Assembly (NCBI RefSeq): GCF_014199615.1
Contig: NZ_JACHOB010000005.1
Location: forward strand, 186,001 to 250,000
Source of the DNA: Parvularcula dongshanensis
GTDB taxonomy: Bacteria > Pseudomonadota > Alphaproteobacteria > Caulobacterales > Parvularculaceae
Direction of reading: 5' to 3'
Length of the DNA stretch: 64,000 bases
Below, in pieces: positions 27,684 through 35,879 of this stretch. The first letter of the stretch is position 1, and each line of letters opens with the position of its first letter. Made by a program: the position numbers and the translations under genes. The notes beneath the pieces are model-generated. The model was not told the origin of the DNA. It searched no databases and saw nothing but the letters and a program-made list of their open reading frames with translations.

Positions 27684-29132
27684 TCATGCGGAGACGGAGG
27701 CGGCCTTCGCCGCCTCCCCTGCCACGGCCACGTCGTCGAAGGGGTAAGTCACGTCCCCGACGATCTGGTACTTCTCGTGTCCCTTGCCGGCGACGATGAG
27801 AACGTCCCCGGGCTCCAGCGCGTCCACGGCGGCGCCGATCGCCTCGGCCCTGTTCGCGACGATGCGGGCACCCGGCGCGCCGGAGGCTACCGCCTCGCGG
27901 ATCGGTCCGGCTTCTTCGGTGCGCGGATTGTCATCGGTGACGAAGACGAGGTCCGCGCCCTCGGCGGCGGCCCTGCCCATCAGGGGGCGTTTCGCGCGGT
28001 CGCGGTCCCCGCCCGCCCCGAGCAGGACGGCGACCCGGCCCTCGGCGTGCGGCCGGGCGGCGGCGAGCGCGGTGCGAACCGCGTCGGGCGTATGCGCATA
28101 GTCGACGTAGATCGCCGCCTCTCCCCCTGCCATCCTCTTCGTACCCGCATGCTCCATGCGGCCGGGTGCGGCGGAGATCTCGGCGAGGCAGGGCAAGACC
28201 GCAGCGAGGTCATGTCCGCTCGTGACCGCGAGCCCCGCTGCGACGAGGGCGTTGTCCGCCTGGAACGCCCCAATGAGCGGCAGGTGCAACTCGTGACTGC
28301 GGCCGTCCGCCTCGACGACGATCCGAAGACCCGTCGGCGTTGGGGCGAGGTCCACAAGCTTGAGGTCGGATCCTTCTCGTCCGGTCGAAAAGACGGTCCG
28401 GCCCGCCGCCCGGGTCTCTTCCATGACCCGGTCCGCCCCGGCACCGTCCGCGCAGATCACGGCCGTCCGGCCTTCCGGCAGCAGGCCTGTCAGGAGCCGG
28501 AGCTTCGCTTTGAAGTAGTCCTCGAAGTCCGGATGATAGTCGAGGTGATCCTGCGTTATGTTCGTGAACGCGCCTTGCGAGAACGCGACCCCGTCCGCGC
28601 GGTGTTGAGCGAGGCCGTGGCTAGAGACCTCCATCGCGAGGTGCGTCGTGCCGAGCGAGGCCATGGTCGAGAGGACTTGGTGGATCTCGACCGGATCCGG
28701 TGTCGTGTGGCGAAGCGCGTAGTCGTAGCCGGGCGCGACCGCGCCGAGCGTGCCGAGCGTGCCGGCCTTGTGGCCGAGCGCATTCCAGAGCTGCCCGGTG
28801 AACCGCGCGACCGAGGTCTTGCCGTTCGTACCCGTGATGCCGGCGACGTGCGCGGGCTGGCCGTGGTGAAGCCGGCTCGCGATCTCGGCGAGCGTGAGGC
28901 GTGGCTCCTCGCTCTCGAGCACGGGCACGTCCGCCTTCGTACCCGTCGGTGCGATGATGGCCACGGCGCCCGCTTCGACCGCTTGCGGAATGAAACGGCG
29001 ACCATCGGCCCGGCTGCCAGGCAGAGCGGCGAAGACGAAACCCGGTTCGACGGCACGGCTGTCCGCCGTCACGCCCGTAACCTCTGCATCCGGCAGCTCG
29101 GCCGCCAGGGGGTGAAGGTGTTGCAGCTTCAT
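27684..29132 (-). CDS. murE: UDP-MurNAc-L-Ala-D-Glu--meso-diaminopimelate ligase
   Basis: Adds the third stem-peptide residue. The DNPR signature (TDDNPRTEEAG) indicates meso-diaminopimelate as substrate. It is 482 residues long. The P-loop GITGTNGKTSVA, AMEVSSHGL, NITQDHLDYHPDFEDYFKAKLRL (with metal His and the Lys to be carbamylated) and the VDYAHTPDAV motif are intact. The same central motif is deleted in the murD product. It overlaps ftsI by four bases. Confidence 0.97.
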   Translation of the reverse strand: MKLQHLHPLAAELPDAEVTGVTADSRAVEPGFVFAALPGSRADGRRFIPQAVEAGAVAIIAPTGTKADVPVLESEEPRLTLAEIASRLHHGQPAHVAGITGTNGKTSVARFTGQLWNALGHKAGTLGTLGAVAPGYDYALRHTTPDPVEIHQVLSTMASLGTTHLAMEVSSHGLAQHRADGVAFSQGAFTNITQDHLDYHPDFEDYFKAKLRLLTGLLPEGRTAVICADGAGADRVMEETRAAGRTVFSTGREGSDLKLVDLAPTPTGLRIVVEADGRSHELHLPLIGAFQADNALVAAGLAVTSGHDLAAVLPCLAEISAAPGRMEHAGTKRMAGGEAAIYVDYAHTPDAVRTALAAARPHAEGRVAVLLGAGGDRDRAKRPLMGRAAAEGADLVFVTDDNPRTEEAGPIREAVASGAPGARIVANRAEAIGAAVDALEPGDVLIVAGKGHEKYQIVGDVTYPFDDVAVAGEAAKAASVSA

Positions 29133-30883
29133 AGCGCGGCCTCCGCGAGGAGCGCCGCCAGCGCGTCGAGAGGCTCGCCCTCCCCCTCGATCGGCTCGTC
29201 CGACCGGCGCAGGCCGACGAAACCGTCGAACGCCACTTCGTCACCGACCGGCATGAGGCCGAGCGTCGGCGCGACCCGTTCTACCACCCGGCGGAAGACG
29301 GGCGCCGCGTTGTAGCCGGCGGTCCTGAAGCCGTAGGTCTCCGCGATGCCTTCGGGATCGTCGAGCGAGACGATCATGACGTAGGCGGGATCGTAGCCGG
29401 GGAAGGCGCCGACGAAGCTGGAGATCACCCCGTTGCGGCCATAGCCTTTGGAGCCGGGTTTGTCGGCGGTCGAGGTCTTGCCGATCACGTGGTAACCGAC
29501 GGCCTCCGCGTTGCCGCCTGTGCCGTCGGTGACGACCCGTCGCAGCGCCATCCGCATCGACGCGGCGGTCCGCTGACTGAACACCTGCCGTCCCCTCACC
29601 GGCGTGTCCATCAAGAAGCGCGGCGTATGATAGACGCCGCCGTTGACGACGGCGGCCGTCGCCGCGGCAAGTTGGAGCGGCGTCACCGCGATGCCCTGCC
29701 CGTAAGACGCGGTAGCGAGCTCCGCCTCTCCCCAGCGGGCGGGAAGCATCGGCGTGCGGCTTTCCGGAAGATCGGTCTCGAGCGGGGTCTTGAGACCCAG
29801 CTCGTCCAACATCGTCTCGAACCCTTGAGCGCCGAGGCGTTGAACGATCTGTACGGTGCCGATGTTCGAAGAGTACTGCAGCACCTCTCCGGCCGTCAGG
29901 GGGTGCGGCTTTGCGGTGAAGTCGGAAATGGACCAGTCGCCGACGCGGATCGGCTTGGAGACGTCGAACCGCTCGCCTTCCTTGATCAGGCCCGCATCGA
30001 CGGCGGCGGCGATGGTCAGGGTCTTGAACGCCGAACCGAGCTCGTAAGCGTCGGACATCGCCCGGTTGCGGCGATGGGCGGCGGGCGATGCGCCCGGCAT
30101 GTTGGGGTCGTAGTCGGGCAGGCTCGCGAGCGCGACCACCGAGCCGTCGCGGGCGTCCATCAGCACGCCCCAGGCCGCCTTCGCCGAGAAGGTGTCCATC
30201 GCGACGGACAGTTCGTCCTCGAGGACTTGTTGGGCGGCAAGGTCCAAAGTGAGGCGGACCGCAGACGCCCCCTCCTTCGTATCGTTCAGGATACGCTCAA
30301 CGCCCACCACGCCGCCTCGCCCGGCGATCGTGTAGCCGAGCACGTGGGCACCGACGCTGCCGTGCGGATAAACCCGGGCCTCGCCCTGCGGAAAGCGCAT
30401 GCCCGGCAGGCCAAGGGCGACGACCGCCGCCTTCTCGTCCGGTGTCAGGCTCTGACGGACGAAGGCATAGCGGCCTTCCGACAACCGCTGGCGCAGGCGG
30501 GACGTGTCGACGCCCGGCAGGACCGAGGCGACGCCTTGCACCGTCTCCTCCACATCCCAGACGTCGCGGCCGTCGATCGCCAGACCCTCGGTCTCTCGGT
30601 TCATCACCAGGGGCCGGCCCTGCCGGTCCAGGACGTCGGGACGGCTGACCTCTCCTCTTTCCGCACGGACCAGGGCGACCTCGTCCTTCATGCCGAAGGA
30701 GACGTAGGCCAAGCGGAGGCCGAGCAGGCAGAAGGTGCACAGGAACGCGCCGAGGACCAGGCGAATGCGCCCGGTCATCTCTCGGCCTTCCAGGGCAGGC
30801 GCGTCGCCCACACCTCCATCTTGCGACAGGACGCGCACCCTCGCGAGGGGACGAAGCCCTGCATCGGCGTCGGCCCGGTTCAT
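29129..30883 (-). CDS. ftsI: Septal peptidoglycan transpeptidase FtsI (PBP3) with KTS in place of KTG
   Basis: Class B penicillin-binding protein crosslinking septal peptidoglycan with FtsW. It is 584 residues long if read from 30883, which gives an ATGA overlap with ftsL; a later ATG (residue 36) would shorten the cytoplasmic tail. The membrane helix is at about 40-63. The transpeptidase motifs are SAFK (Ser284, Lys287) and SSN (338-340). The third motif reads GKTSTADK (Lys469-Thr470-Ser471), where KTG is near-universal. The C-terminal ETYGFRTAGYNAAPVF segment is typical of alphaproteobacterial FtsI. Otherwise full length and intact. Confidence 0.94.
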   Translation of the reverse strand: MNRADADAGLRPLARVRVLSQDGGVGDAPALEGREMTGRIRLVLGAFLCTFCLLGLRLAYVSFGMKDEVALVRAERGEVSRPDVLDRQGRPLVMNRETEGLAIDGRDVWDVEETVQGVASVLPGVDTSRLRQRLSEGRYAFVRQSLTPDEKAAVVALGLPGMRFPQGEARVYPHGSVGAHVLGYTIAGRGGVVGVERILNDTKEGASAVRLTLDLAAQQVLEDELSVAMDTFSAKAAWGVLMDARDGSVVALASLPDYDPNMPGASPAAHRRNRAMSDAYELGSAFKTLTIAAAVDAGLIKEGERFDVSKPIRVGDWSISDFTAKPHPLTAGEVLQYSSNIGTVQIVQRLGAQGFETMLDELGLKTPLETDLPESRTPMLPARWGEAELATASYGQGIAVTPLQLAAATAAVVNGGVYHTPRFLMDTPVRGRQVFSQRTAASMRMALRRVVTDGTGGNAEAVGYHVIGKTSTADKPGSKGYGRNGVISSFVGAFPGYDPAYVMIVSLDDPEGIAETYGFRTAGYNAAPVFRRVVERVAPTLGLMPVGDEVAFDGFVGLRRSDEPIEGEGEPLDALAALLAEAAL

Positions 30884-31266
30884 TGCCGCCCCCCGCTAAG
30901 AAGGACAGCGTCAGGGTCGCTCATCGTGATCGCGTTGCCGATCGTATCGGCCTGGGCGTCCAGACGATGGTCGGGCTTCGCCTCGCGGCCGATCATGGCC
31001 GCGAAGTCCTCCCGGGTGGTCATCTGCTCGGGCCGGGCGGCGCCGAGACCGACGGTCTGGGCGTTGAGGCTCGTAAGGCGCGAGGCGGATTCGAGCACCT
31101 CGACTTCCATCCGCAGCCGGCGCTCGCGCTCTTCTTCGTCCGCAAGCGCGCTGCGCACGGAGGAGAGCTCGACCCGCGCTTCGCGGACGCTCGCTTCCGC
31201 GTGGTAGCGGCCCGCAGCCGCCGCAGCGAGCATGAGACAAAGCGCAGGTGTCAGAACACGGATCAT
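30880..31266 (-). CDS. ftsL: Cell division protein FtsL-like
   Basis: Small bitopic divisome protein of 128 residues. The ATG at 31266 overlaps the rsmH stop (ATGA) and gives MIRVLTPALCLMLAAAAAG, one membrane helix right at the N-terminus. A heptad-like, charged region (about 25-62, VREARVELSSVRSALADEEE) should form a coiled coil with FtsB. FtsL is poorly conserved, so the call rests on size, topology and its place between rsmH and ftsI. The longer frame upstream is a shadow of rsmH. Confidence 0.85.
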   Translation of the reverse strand: MIRVLTPALCLMLAAAAAGRYHAEASVREARVELSSVRSALADEEERERRLRMEVEVLESASRLTSLNAQTVGLGAARPEQMTTREDFAAMIGREAKPDHRLDAQADTIGNAITMSDPDAVLLSGGRQ

Positions 31267-32264
31267 GAAGCCCAACGTGCTTGCAAAGGGGAAAAGGTGA
31301 TTGGCGGCGCGCCAAGCGCGCTCAAGCGTTCGTCCGACCACTCGCGAAGAGGCTGCTCGGTCCGCTCGGCGACCCGAAGCTTGGCCGAGCGGGCGCGCGG
31401 GTTGACGCGGACTTCGGCTTCGCTCGGCGCGATCGGCTTGCGTCCGATCGGGATCAGGGTCGCGGCCTCCGCCTGGGCGGCAGGCTGGTGGCGCGACCGG
31501 CTCTCCGCGGATCCCGACGCCGCGGCGATGAAGCGCTTGGCAATCCGGTCTTCGAGGGAGTGGAAGGTGACGACGGCGAGGCGACCGCCCGCCCGAAGGC
31601 AGGCCTCCGCCGCGACGAGGCCGCGGACGACCTGCCCGAGTTCGTCGTTCACGAGGATCCTGATCGCTTGGAACATGCGCGTCGCGGGGTGAATCTTCTC
31701 CCGCGTGCCAAGAGCACGTTCGGCGATCGCGGCGAGGCGCCCGGTCGTTTCGATCGGCGCCTCCTGGCGAGCCAGCACGATCGCATGGGCCAGTCTGCGC
31801 GATCGTCGCTCCTCACCATACTGATAGATGACGTTCGCGATGTCCGCTTCGTCCGCCTCGTTCACAAAAGCGGCGGCGGCGATGCCTGCGCCCATTCGCA
31901 TGTCGAGCGGGCCGTCGCGCAAGAACGAGAAACCGCGCTCCGCCTGATCGAGCTGCATGGACGACACGCCGAGGTCGAAGACGACGCCGTCGACCGGCAA
32001 TGCCCCTTGGACACCGAGAGCGGCTCGCATGTCGGCAAAGGGCGCTTCGATCAAGGTCAGGCGGCCGTCGCTCGATGCTTCGCGCACGCGTCCGGCTTCG
32101 ATCGCGGTGCGATCGCGATCGAAGGCGAAGACGCGCCCGCCCCCTGCCAGGAGAAGTTCCGTGTACCCGCCGGCACCGAAGGTCGCGTCGACGAAGGCAC
32201 CGCCTTCGTGCGCGCGAAGCGCGGAGACGGCCTCTTCCGCGAGGACAGGAACGTGACCGCTCAT
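31263..32264 (-). CDS. rsmH: 16S rRNA (cytosine-1402-N4)-methyltransferase
   Basis: SAM-dependent methyltransferase modifying C1402 in the ribosomal P site; formerly mraW. It is 333 residues long. Motifs include HVPVLAEEAV at the N-terminus, DATFGAGGYTELLL (SAM loop), FDLGVSSMQLDQAERGFSF, GPLDMRM and the VTFHSLEDRIAK motif. The second gene of the dcw operon, overlapping mraZ and ftsL by four bases each. Confidence 0.97.
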   Translation of the reverse strand: MSGHVPVLAEEAVSALRAHEGGAFVDATFGAGGYTELLLAGGGRVFAFDRDRTAIEAGRVREASSDGRLTLIEAPFADMRAALGVQGALPVDGVVFDLGVSSMQLDQAERGFSFLRDGPLDMRMGAGIAAAAFVNEADEADIANVIYQYGEERRSRRLAHAIVLARQEAPIETTGRLAAIAERALGTREKIHPATRMFQAIRILVNDELGQVVRGLVAAEACLRAGGRLAVVTFHSLEDRIAKRFIAAASGSAESRSRHQPAAQAEAATLIPIGRKPIAPSEAEVRVNPRARSAKLRVAERTEQPLREWSDERLSALGAPPITFSPLQARWAS

Positions 32265-32785
32265 CCGCGCCTCCCCTCGACCACGGAGGGAAGCGTGCGG
32301 GCCTTCAGCGTGTCGCGATGGCGCGCTGCTGCGGCGCGCGCAAGGCTTCGGCGGTCCGCAAGGAAGCTCGGCGCCGCGAGAACGAAGCGCTGGCCGCGCC
32401 CTGCGAAGCTCGCCTGCCCTTCGATGACGGCATGCTCACGCAGGCTCGGCGGCAAGACGATGCGGCCGTTGTCGTCGAAGGCGAGGCGCTGGGTCTCTTC
32501 CGTGATCGCCTCCTCCATCGCCCAGCGGTCCTCGTCGTAGACGTCGAGGTTCGAGACGACGGAGAGGAGAAGGCCGACGAGGTCTGCCCCGCCGCACTCG
32601 ATCACGGGATCGGTCAGCGAAGCGAAGGCGTAGAGCGGCTCGCCCTCGCCGAGCGCGCGGCGGAAGTCCGCGGGCACGGAGACCCTGCCCTTCGCGTCCA
32701 CCTTGCACTCGGCGCGGCCGACGAAGCGCGCGGCCGAGCGTGCGCTCGCCGCCTCCCCGCCTCGTTCCGTCGCGACCGCCTGCAT
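32261..32785 (-). CDS. mraZ: Transcriptional regulator MraZ
   Basis: AbrB-fold repressor that heads the dcw operon and normally represses it. At 174 residues it is slightly longer than the E. coli protein. Two MraZ half-domains are visible, with KVDAKGRVSVPADFR near residue 32 and FDDNGRIVLPPSLREHA near residue 108. A purine-rich GGGAGAGG stretch lies just upstream of the ATG. Four 10-base-spaced TGGNN repeats lie 75-110 bases upstream and overlap a candidate promoter, so autoregulation is likely. Confidence 0.95.
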   Translation of the reverse strand: MQAVATERGGEAASARSAARFVGRAECKVDAKGRVSVPADFRRALGEGEPLYAFASLTDPVIECGGADLVGLLLSVVSNLDVYDEDRWAMEEAITEETQRLAFDDNGRIVLPPSLREHAVIEGQASFAGRGQRFVLAAPSFLADRRSLARAAAARHRDTLKARTLPSVVEGRRG

Positions 32786-32859
32786 GAGGACACACCTCTC
32801 CCGTTGCGCGCGGGACAGCCCCGCTGCGTGATCGTCTACCTGCCCGAGATGCCCCTTCG

Positions 32860-32894
32860 TGGTGATCGATGGGATATCATGGGATTTCGTGGAC
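32860..32894. promoter_or_regulatory. MraZ-type operator: four direct TGG repeats at 10-base spacing
   Basis: On the plus strand, TGGTG (32860), TGGGA (32870), TGGGA (32880) and TGGAC (32890) occur at exact 10-base intervals; the two central copies match TGGGN perfectly. In E. coli MraZ binds three TGGGN repeats separated by five bases. The array spans the candidate -10 and spacer of the mraZ promoter. Confidence 0.72.
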
Positions 32895-32900
32895 GGTCAA
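32871..32900 (-). promoter_or_regulatory. Candidate mraZ (dcw operon) promoter
   Basis: On the minus strand TTGACC (32900-32895) is followed after 18 bases by TATCCC (32876-32871). The -10 is weak, but the location 85-115 bases before mraZ and the overlap with the MraZ repeats support it. Confidence 0.4.
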
Positions 32901-32914
32901 CGTGAGTCAGAAGG

Positions 32915-32923
32915 TGTGGATAA
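32915..32923 (-). promoter_or_regulatory. Perfect DnaA box upstream of the dcw operon
   Basis: TTATCCACA on the minus strand, an exact match to the strict DnaA consensus. It lies about 15 bases upstream of the candidate -35 of mraZ. A partial CtrA-like half site (GGTTAA, 32926-32931) follows within three bases. This suggests coupling of division-gene expression to replication control. No cluster of boxes is present, so it is not an origin. Confidence 0.5.
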
Positions 32924-32999
32924 GTGGTTAAGGCGTAGAACAAAGGGTGATCGAGAATAGGTAAGTAATGTCCCGGCCCCGTGTTCTGGGGCGGAACGT

Positions 33000-33389
33000 G
33001 GCGTCAGACGGCCTGTAAGCCGGGTTCTGTCCGGGGCCTTTCGACCCCTGAGCGACCATTCCTCTCGCCCGCCCCTTGCGGGACGGGTCCAGCGACACAC
33101 CCGGACGGCGGGGCCTGACGGCGGGCCCTGCAACCCTTGCGGGCTGCGATGCCGTCCCTACTCGGTCTTGCTCCGGGCGGGGCTTGCCATGCCCGCCCCG
33201 TTGCCGGGGCGGCGGTGGGCTCTTACCCCACCTTTTCAGCCTTACCGCGGGCGGGCCCGCGGCGGTCTACTCTCTGTGGCGCTTTCCCTCGGCTCGCGCC
33301 GGCCGGGCGTTACCCGGCACCCTGCCGTCATGGAGCCCGGACTTTCCTCGAGAGCCAAAGCCCTCGCGGCCGCCCAGCCGTCTGACCGA
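33000..33389 (-). ncRNA. rnpB: RNase P RNA (type A)
   Basis: The catalytic RNA of RNase P, which matures tRNA 5' ends. The minus-strand transcript begins near 33389 with GGTCAGACGGC and ends near 33000 with GCCGTCTGACGC; these pair to form helix P1. The universally conserved 5' block GAGGAAAGTCCGGGCTCC (about 33358-33341) and the 3' block CAGAACCCGGCTTACAGGCC (about 33030-33011) are both present. So are the internal AGAGTAGACCGCC and AAGGTGGGGTAAGAG-type segments. Length is about 390 bases. The ends are estimated from P1 pairing. Confidence 0.95.
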
Positions 33390-33415
33390 ATCGGGGTGCC
33401 GGGTGCCGAGACTCT

Positions 33416-33421
33416 CGTCAA
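33416..33421 (-). promoter_or_regulatory. Candidate -35 element of rnpB
   Basis: TTGACG on the minus strand, about 30 bases upstream of the predicted RNA 5' end. No clear AT-rich -10 is visible in the GC-rich spacer, so this is only suggestive. Confidence 0.3.
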
Positions 33422-33449
33422 GCGCAAACGAGCGGGCTAACGGACGAGC

Positions 33450-34865
33450 ATGACAAAGACCGCTCACATGATCGGCCTGTGCGGCGCAGGCATGTCCGCC
33501 GTGGCTCACCTTCTTCAAGAGGCGGGCTACGCCGTCACCGGCTCGGACGAAGGCTTCTACCCGCCCGTGTCGGACTACCTGACCAAGCTCGGCATCCCCT
33601 GCTCTACGCCCTACGCCGCCGCGAACCTGCCGGACGATCCGGACCTCGTCGTCATCGGCAAGAACGCGAAGCTGGTGCCCGAGACCAATGACGAGGTCCG
33701 CGTCGCGCTGAAACGCTACCGGGACCGCGTCCGCTCCTTCCCCGAGGTGCTGGCCGAGCTGACGGCGGAGCGCGACCGGATCGTCGTCGCGGGCTCTTAT
33801 GGGAAGTCGTCCCTGACCTCGATCATCACGCACTGCCTCGCGCGGGCAGGCAAGGAGCCCGGCTTCTTCATCGGCGCGATCCCGAAGGACCTCGACACCT
33901 CGTCGAGCCTGGGCGGCGATGGCCCCTTCATCTTCGAAGGCGACGAGTATCCGTCCGCGAACTGGGACGACCAGGCGAAGTTCCTTCACTACGCCCCGCA
34001 AACCGTCGTCCTGACGAGCGCGACCCACGACCACGTCAACATCTACCCGACGCTGCGCGACTACCACGCGCCGTTCCTGGCGCTGCTCGAAGGGCTCGAA
34101 GAGCGAGGCGGGACGCTGATCGCGTGTGCGGACGAAGCGGAAGCGTCGCGTCTCTACTCTAGCTATCACGGCCCCAGGGCCCGCTACGGCTTCGATGCGA
34201 ACCGCGATTGGCGGGCGGTCAACGTGGTCTCGGGGAACCCGACCCGCTTCGACCTCGTCGGCGGCGGCGTGACCTATCCGGGCTTCACGACGACGCAGAT
34301 CGGGCGGCACGCAGTCGAGAACATGGTCGGCGCGGCGGCCGTCCTCTTGGGCGGCGGCTACCTCACGCCGGAGGAACTTCAGGACGGCATAGCCAGCTTC
34401 TCAGGCCTCACCCGCCGCCTCGACAAGAAGACGGACCGCTCACGCCTGACGATCTACGAGGGCTTCGGCTCCTCCTACGAGAAGGCTCGCGCCGCGATCG
34501 AAGCCATGCGCGACCACTTCGCGGGAAAGAAGCTGACCGTCCTCTTCGAGCCCCACACCTTCACCTGGCGGAACCGCGCGGCGCTCGGCCAGTACGGCAC
34601 GGCGTTCGAGGACACGGCGAAGGTCTGGCTCTACAGCCCGCCGACCCAAGGCGCGGGCACGCACGACCAGGTGACGCTCGACGAGATCGCGGCGGTCGCC
34701 CGCGAAGCGCACGCCGACGTCCGGACGTTTCAGAGGGACGAAGCGGAACGGATCGTGCGCGATGCGGATCCGGACGAGGACGTCGTCCTGATCCTTTCGT
34801 CAGGCAGCTTCGACGGCGCGCTGACGGAGGTCATCGCTGCCGCCGATAGGGTCTGGCCTGCCTAG
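33450..34865 (+). CDS. Mur-ligase-family protein (Mpl/MurC-like, non-canonical)
   Basis: A 471-residue three-domain Mur ligase. The N-terminal fold MIGLCGAGMSAVAHLL and the general layout are closest to Mpl, which reloads murein tripeptide onto UDP-MurNAc, and to MurC. The P-loop region reads AGSYGKSSLTS, the metal site FEGDEYPSANW, and TSATHDHVNIY keeps the metal-binding His. The usual DDFAHHP motif of Mpl/MurC is replaced by YEGFGSSYEKAR, and EPHTFTWRNR occupies the following strand. It begins about 60 bases beyond the rnpB 5' end, divergent from the dcw operon. Its last four bases overlap the end of the convergent ilvE gene. The substrate cannot be settled from sequence; muropeptide recycling is the conservative guess. 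Confidence 0.8.
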   Translation: MTKTAHMIGLCGAGMSAVAHLLQEAGYAVTGSDEGFYPPVSDYLTKLGIPCSTPYAAANLPDDPDLVVIGKNAKLVPETNDEVRVALKRYRDRVRSFPEVLAELTAERDRIVVAGSYGKSSLTSIITHCLARAGKEPGFFIGAIPKDLDTSSSLGGDGPFIFEGDEYPSANWDDQAKFLHYAPQTVVLTSATHDHVNIYPTLRDYHAPFLALLEGLEERGGTLIACADEAEASRLYSSYHGPRARYGFDANRDWRAVNVVSGNPTRFDLVGGGVTYPGFTTTQIGRHAVENMVGAAAVLLGGGYLTPEELQDGIASFSGLTRRLDKKTDRSRLTIYEGFGSSYEKARAAIEAMRDHFAGKKLTVLFEPHTFTWRNRAALGQYGTAFEDTAKVWLYSPPTQGAGTHDQVTLDEIAAVAREAHADVRTFQRDEAERIVRDADPDEDVVLILSSGSFDGALTEVIAAADRVWPA

Positions 34866-35794
34866 CCCTTCACCGGCCTCAGCCAGTCGTGCTCGTCCTC
34901 GGTCGTTCCGTCGAAGAGTCCGAAGAAGCGCTTCTGGACTTCCTTCGTCACCGGGCGCTCCTGATTGCCGCCGCCGACCGCGAGGCCATCGACCGAGCGC
35001 ACCGGCGTCACCTCCGCGGCGGTGCCGGTCATGAAGAGCTCGTCGCAGCCGTAGAGGAGTTCGCGCGGGATCGCCTGCTCGACGACCTCGACGTTCATGT
35101 CGTTCAGGAACGTCAGTACCGTGTCCCGCGTGATGCCGCCGAGGATCGAAGAGGCGAGCGGCGGGGTCAGGACCCGGCCGTCCTTGACGATGAAGAGGTT
35201 CTCGCCGCCGCCCTCCGAGACCGTGCCGTCATGGCTGAGTCCGATCCCCTCGACCATGCCGCGCACCTTCGCCTCGGTCGTGATGAGGCGGGAAGAGAGG
35301 TAGTTGCCCGCGACCTTAGCGCCGGCGGGCAGCGTGCCTTGAGCCGTCCTGCGCCAGGAGGAGACGCAGGCGTCGATCCCCTCCTCGATCGCCTCGGCCC
35401 CGAGGTAGCGGCCCCAGGGGAAGGCCGCGATGACGAGGTCGTCGGGGCAGCCCGTCGCCGAGGGGCTCATCTCGCCGTAGCCCAGATAGGCGTTGACGCG
35501 AATGTAGGCGGATTTGAGCTCGTTCTCCCGCACCGTGCGCAGGATCGCTTCGTTCACTTCGGCCTCGGAGTAGTCGATGCCGATCCCGTAGATGCGGGCG
35601 GAGTAGAAGAGCCGTTTGGTGTGCTCCTCGAGGCGGAAGACGCAGGTGCCCTTATGCGGCGTGTCGTAGGCGCGGATGCCCTCGAACGCGCAGGTGCCGT
35701 AGAGGAGCGCGTGGGTGAGGACGTGCGTGGTCGCCTCGGCCCAGGGAATCATCTCACCGTTCTTCCAGATGAACTTGGCTTCCTGAATCGGCAC
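34862..35794 (-). CDS. ilvE: Branched-chain amino acid aminotransferase
   Basis: PLP class IV transaminase acting on Leu, Ile and Val. The GTG start at 35794 has AAGGAG seven bases upstream and gives 310 residues beginning VPIQEAKFIWKNGEMIPW, typical of the family; the longer frame is spurious. Motifs include HALLYGTCAFEGIRAY, the PLP-Lys region GAKVAGNYLSSR, and SEGGGENLFIVKDG. The C-terminal GTAAEVTPVRSVDG is intact. It diverges from mazG, with 85 bases between starts. Confidence 0.95.
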   Translation of the reverse strand: MPIQEAKFIWKNGEMIPWAEATTHVLTHALLYGTCAFEGIRAYDTPHKGTCVFRLEEHTKRLFYSARIYGIGIDYSEAEVNEAILRTVRENELKSAYIRVNAYLGYGEMSPSATGCPDDLVIAAFPWGRYLGAEAIEEGIDACVSSWRRTAQGTLPAGAKVAGNYLSSRLITTEAKVRGMVEGIGLSHDGTVSEGGGENLFIVKDGRVLTPPLASSILGGITRDTVLTFLNDMNVEVVEQAIPRELLYGCDELFMTGTAAEVTPVRSVDGLAVGGGNQERPVTKEVQKRFFGLFDGTTEDEHDWLRPVKG

Positions 35795-35879
35795 GGCGGG
35801 ACTCCTTCTTCCGGCCTCTCCGTGTAACACCGCCGGAAGCCGCCGCAAGCGGCTCACTGCGCGCAGCGAAAGACACGAC

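Noticed and set aside
32900-32960. Replication origin near the DnaA box
   Set aside because: Only one consensus box, no AT-rich unwinding element and no origin-linked genes nearby.
33076-33453. Several plus-strand frames over 33000-33450
   Set aside because: The stretch is RNase P RNA on the opposite strand; the frames arise from its GC-rich helices.
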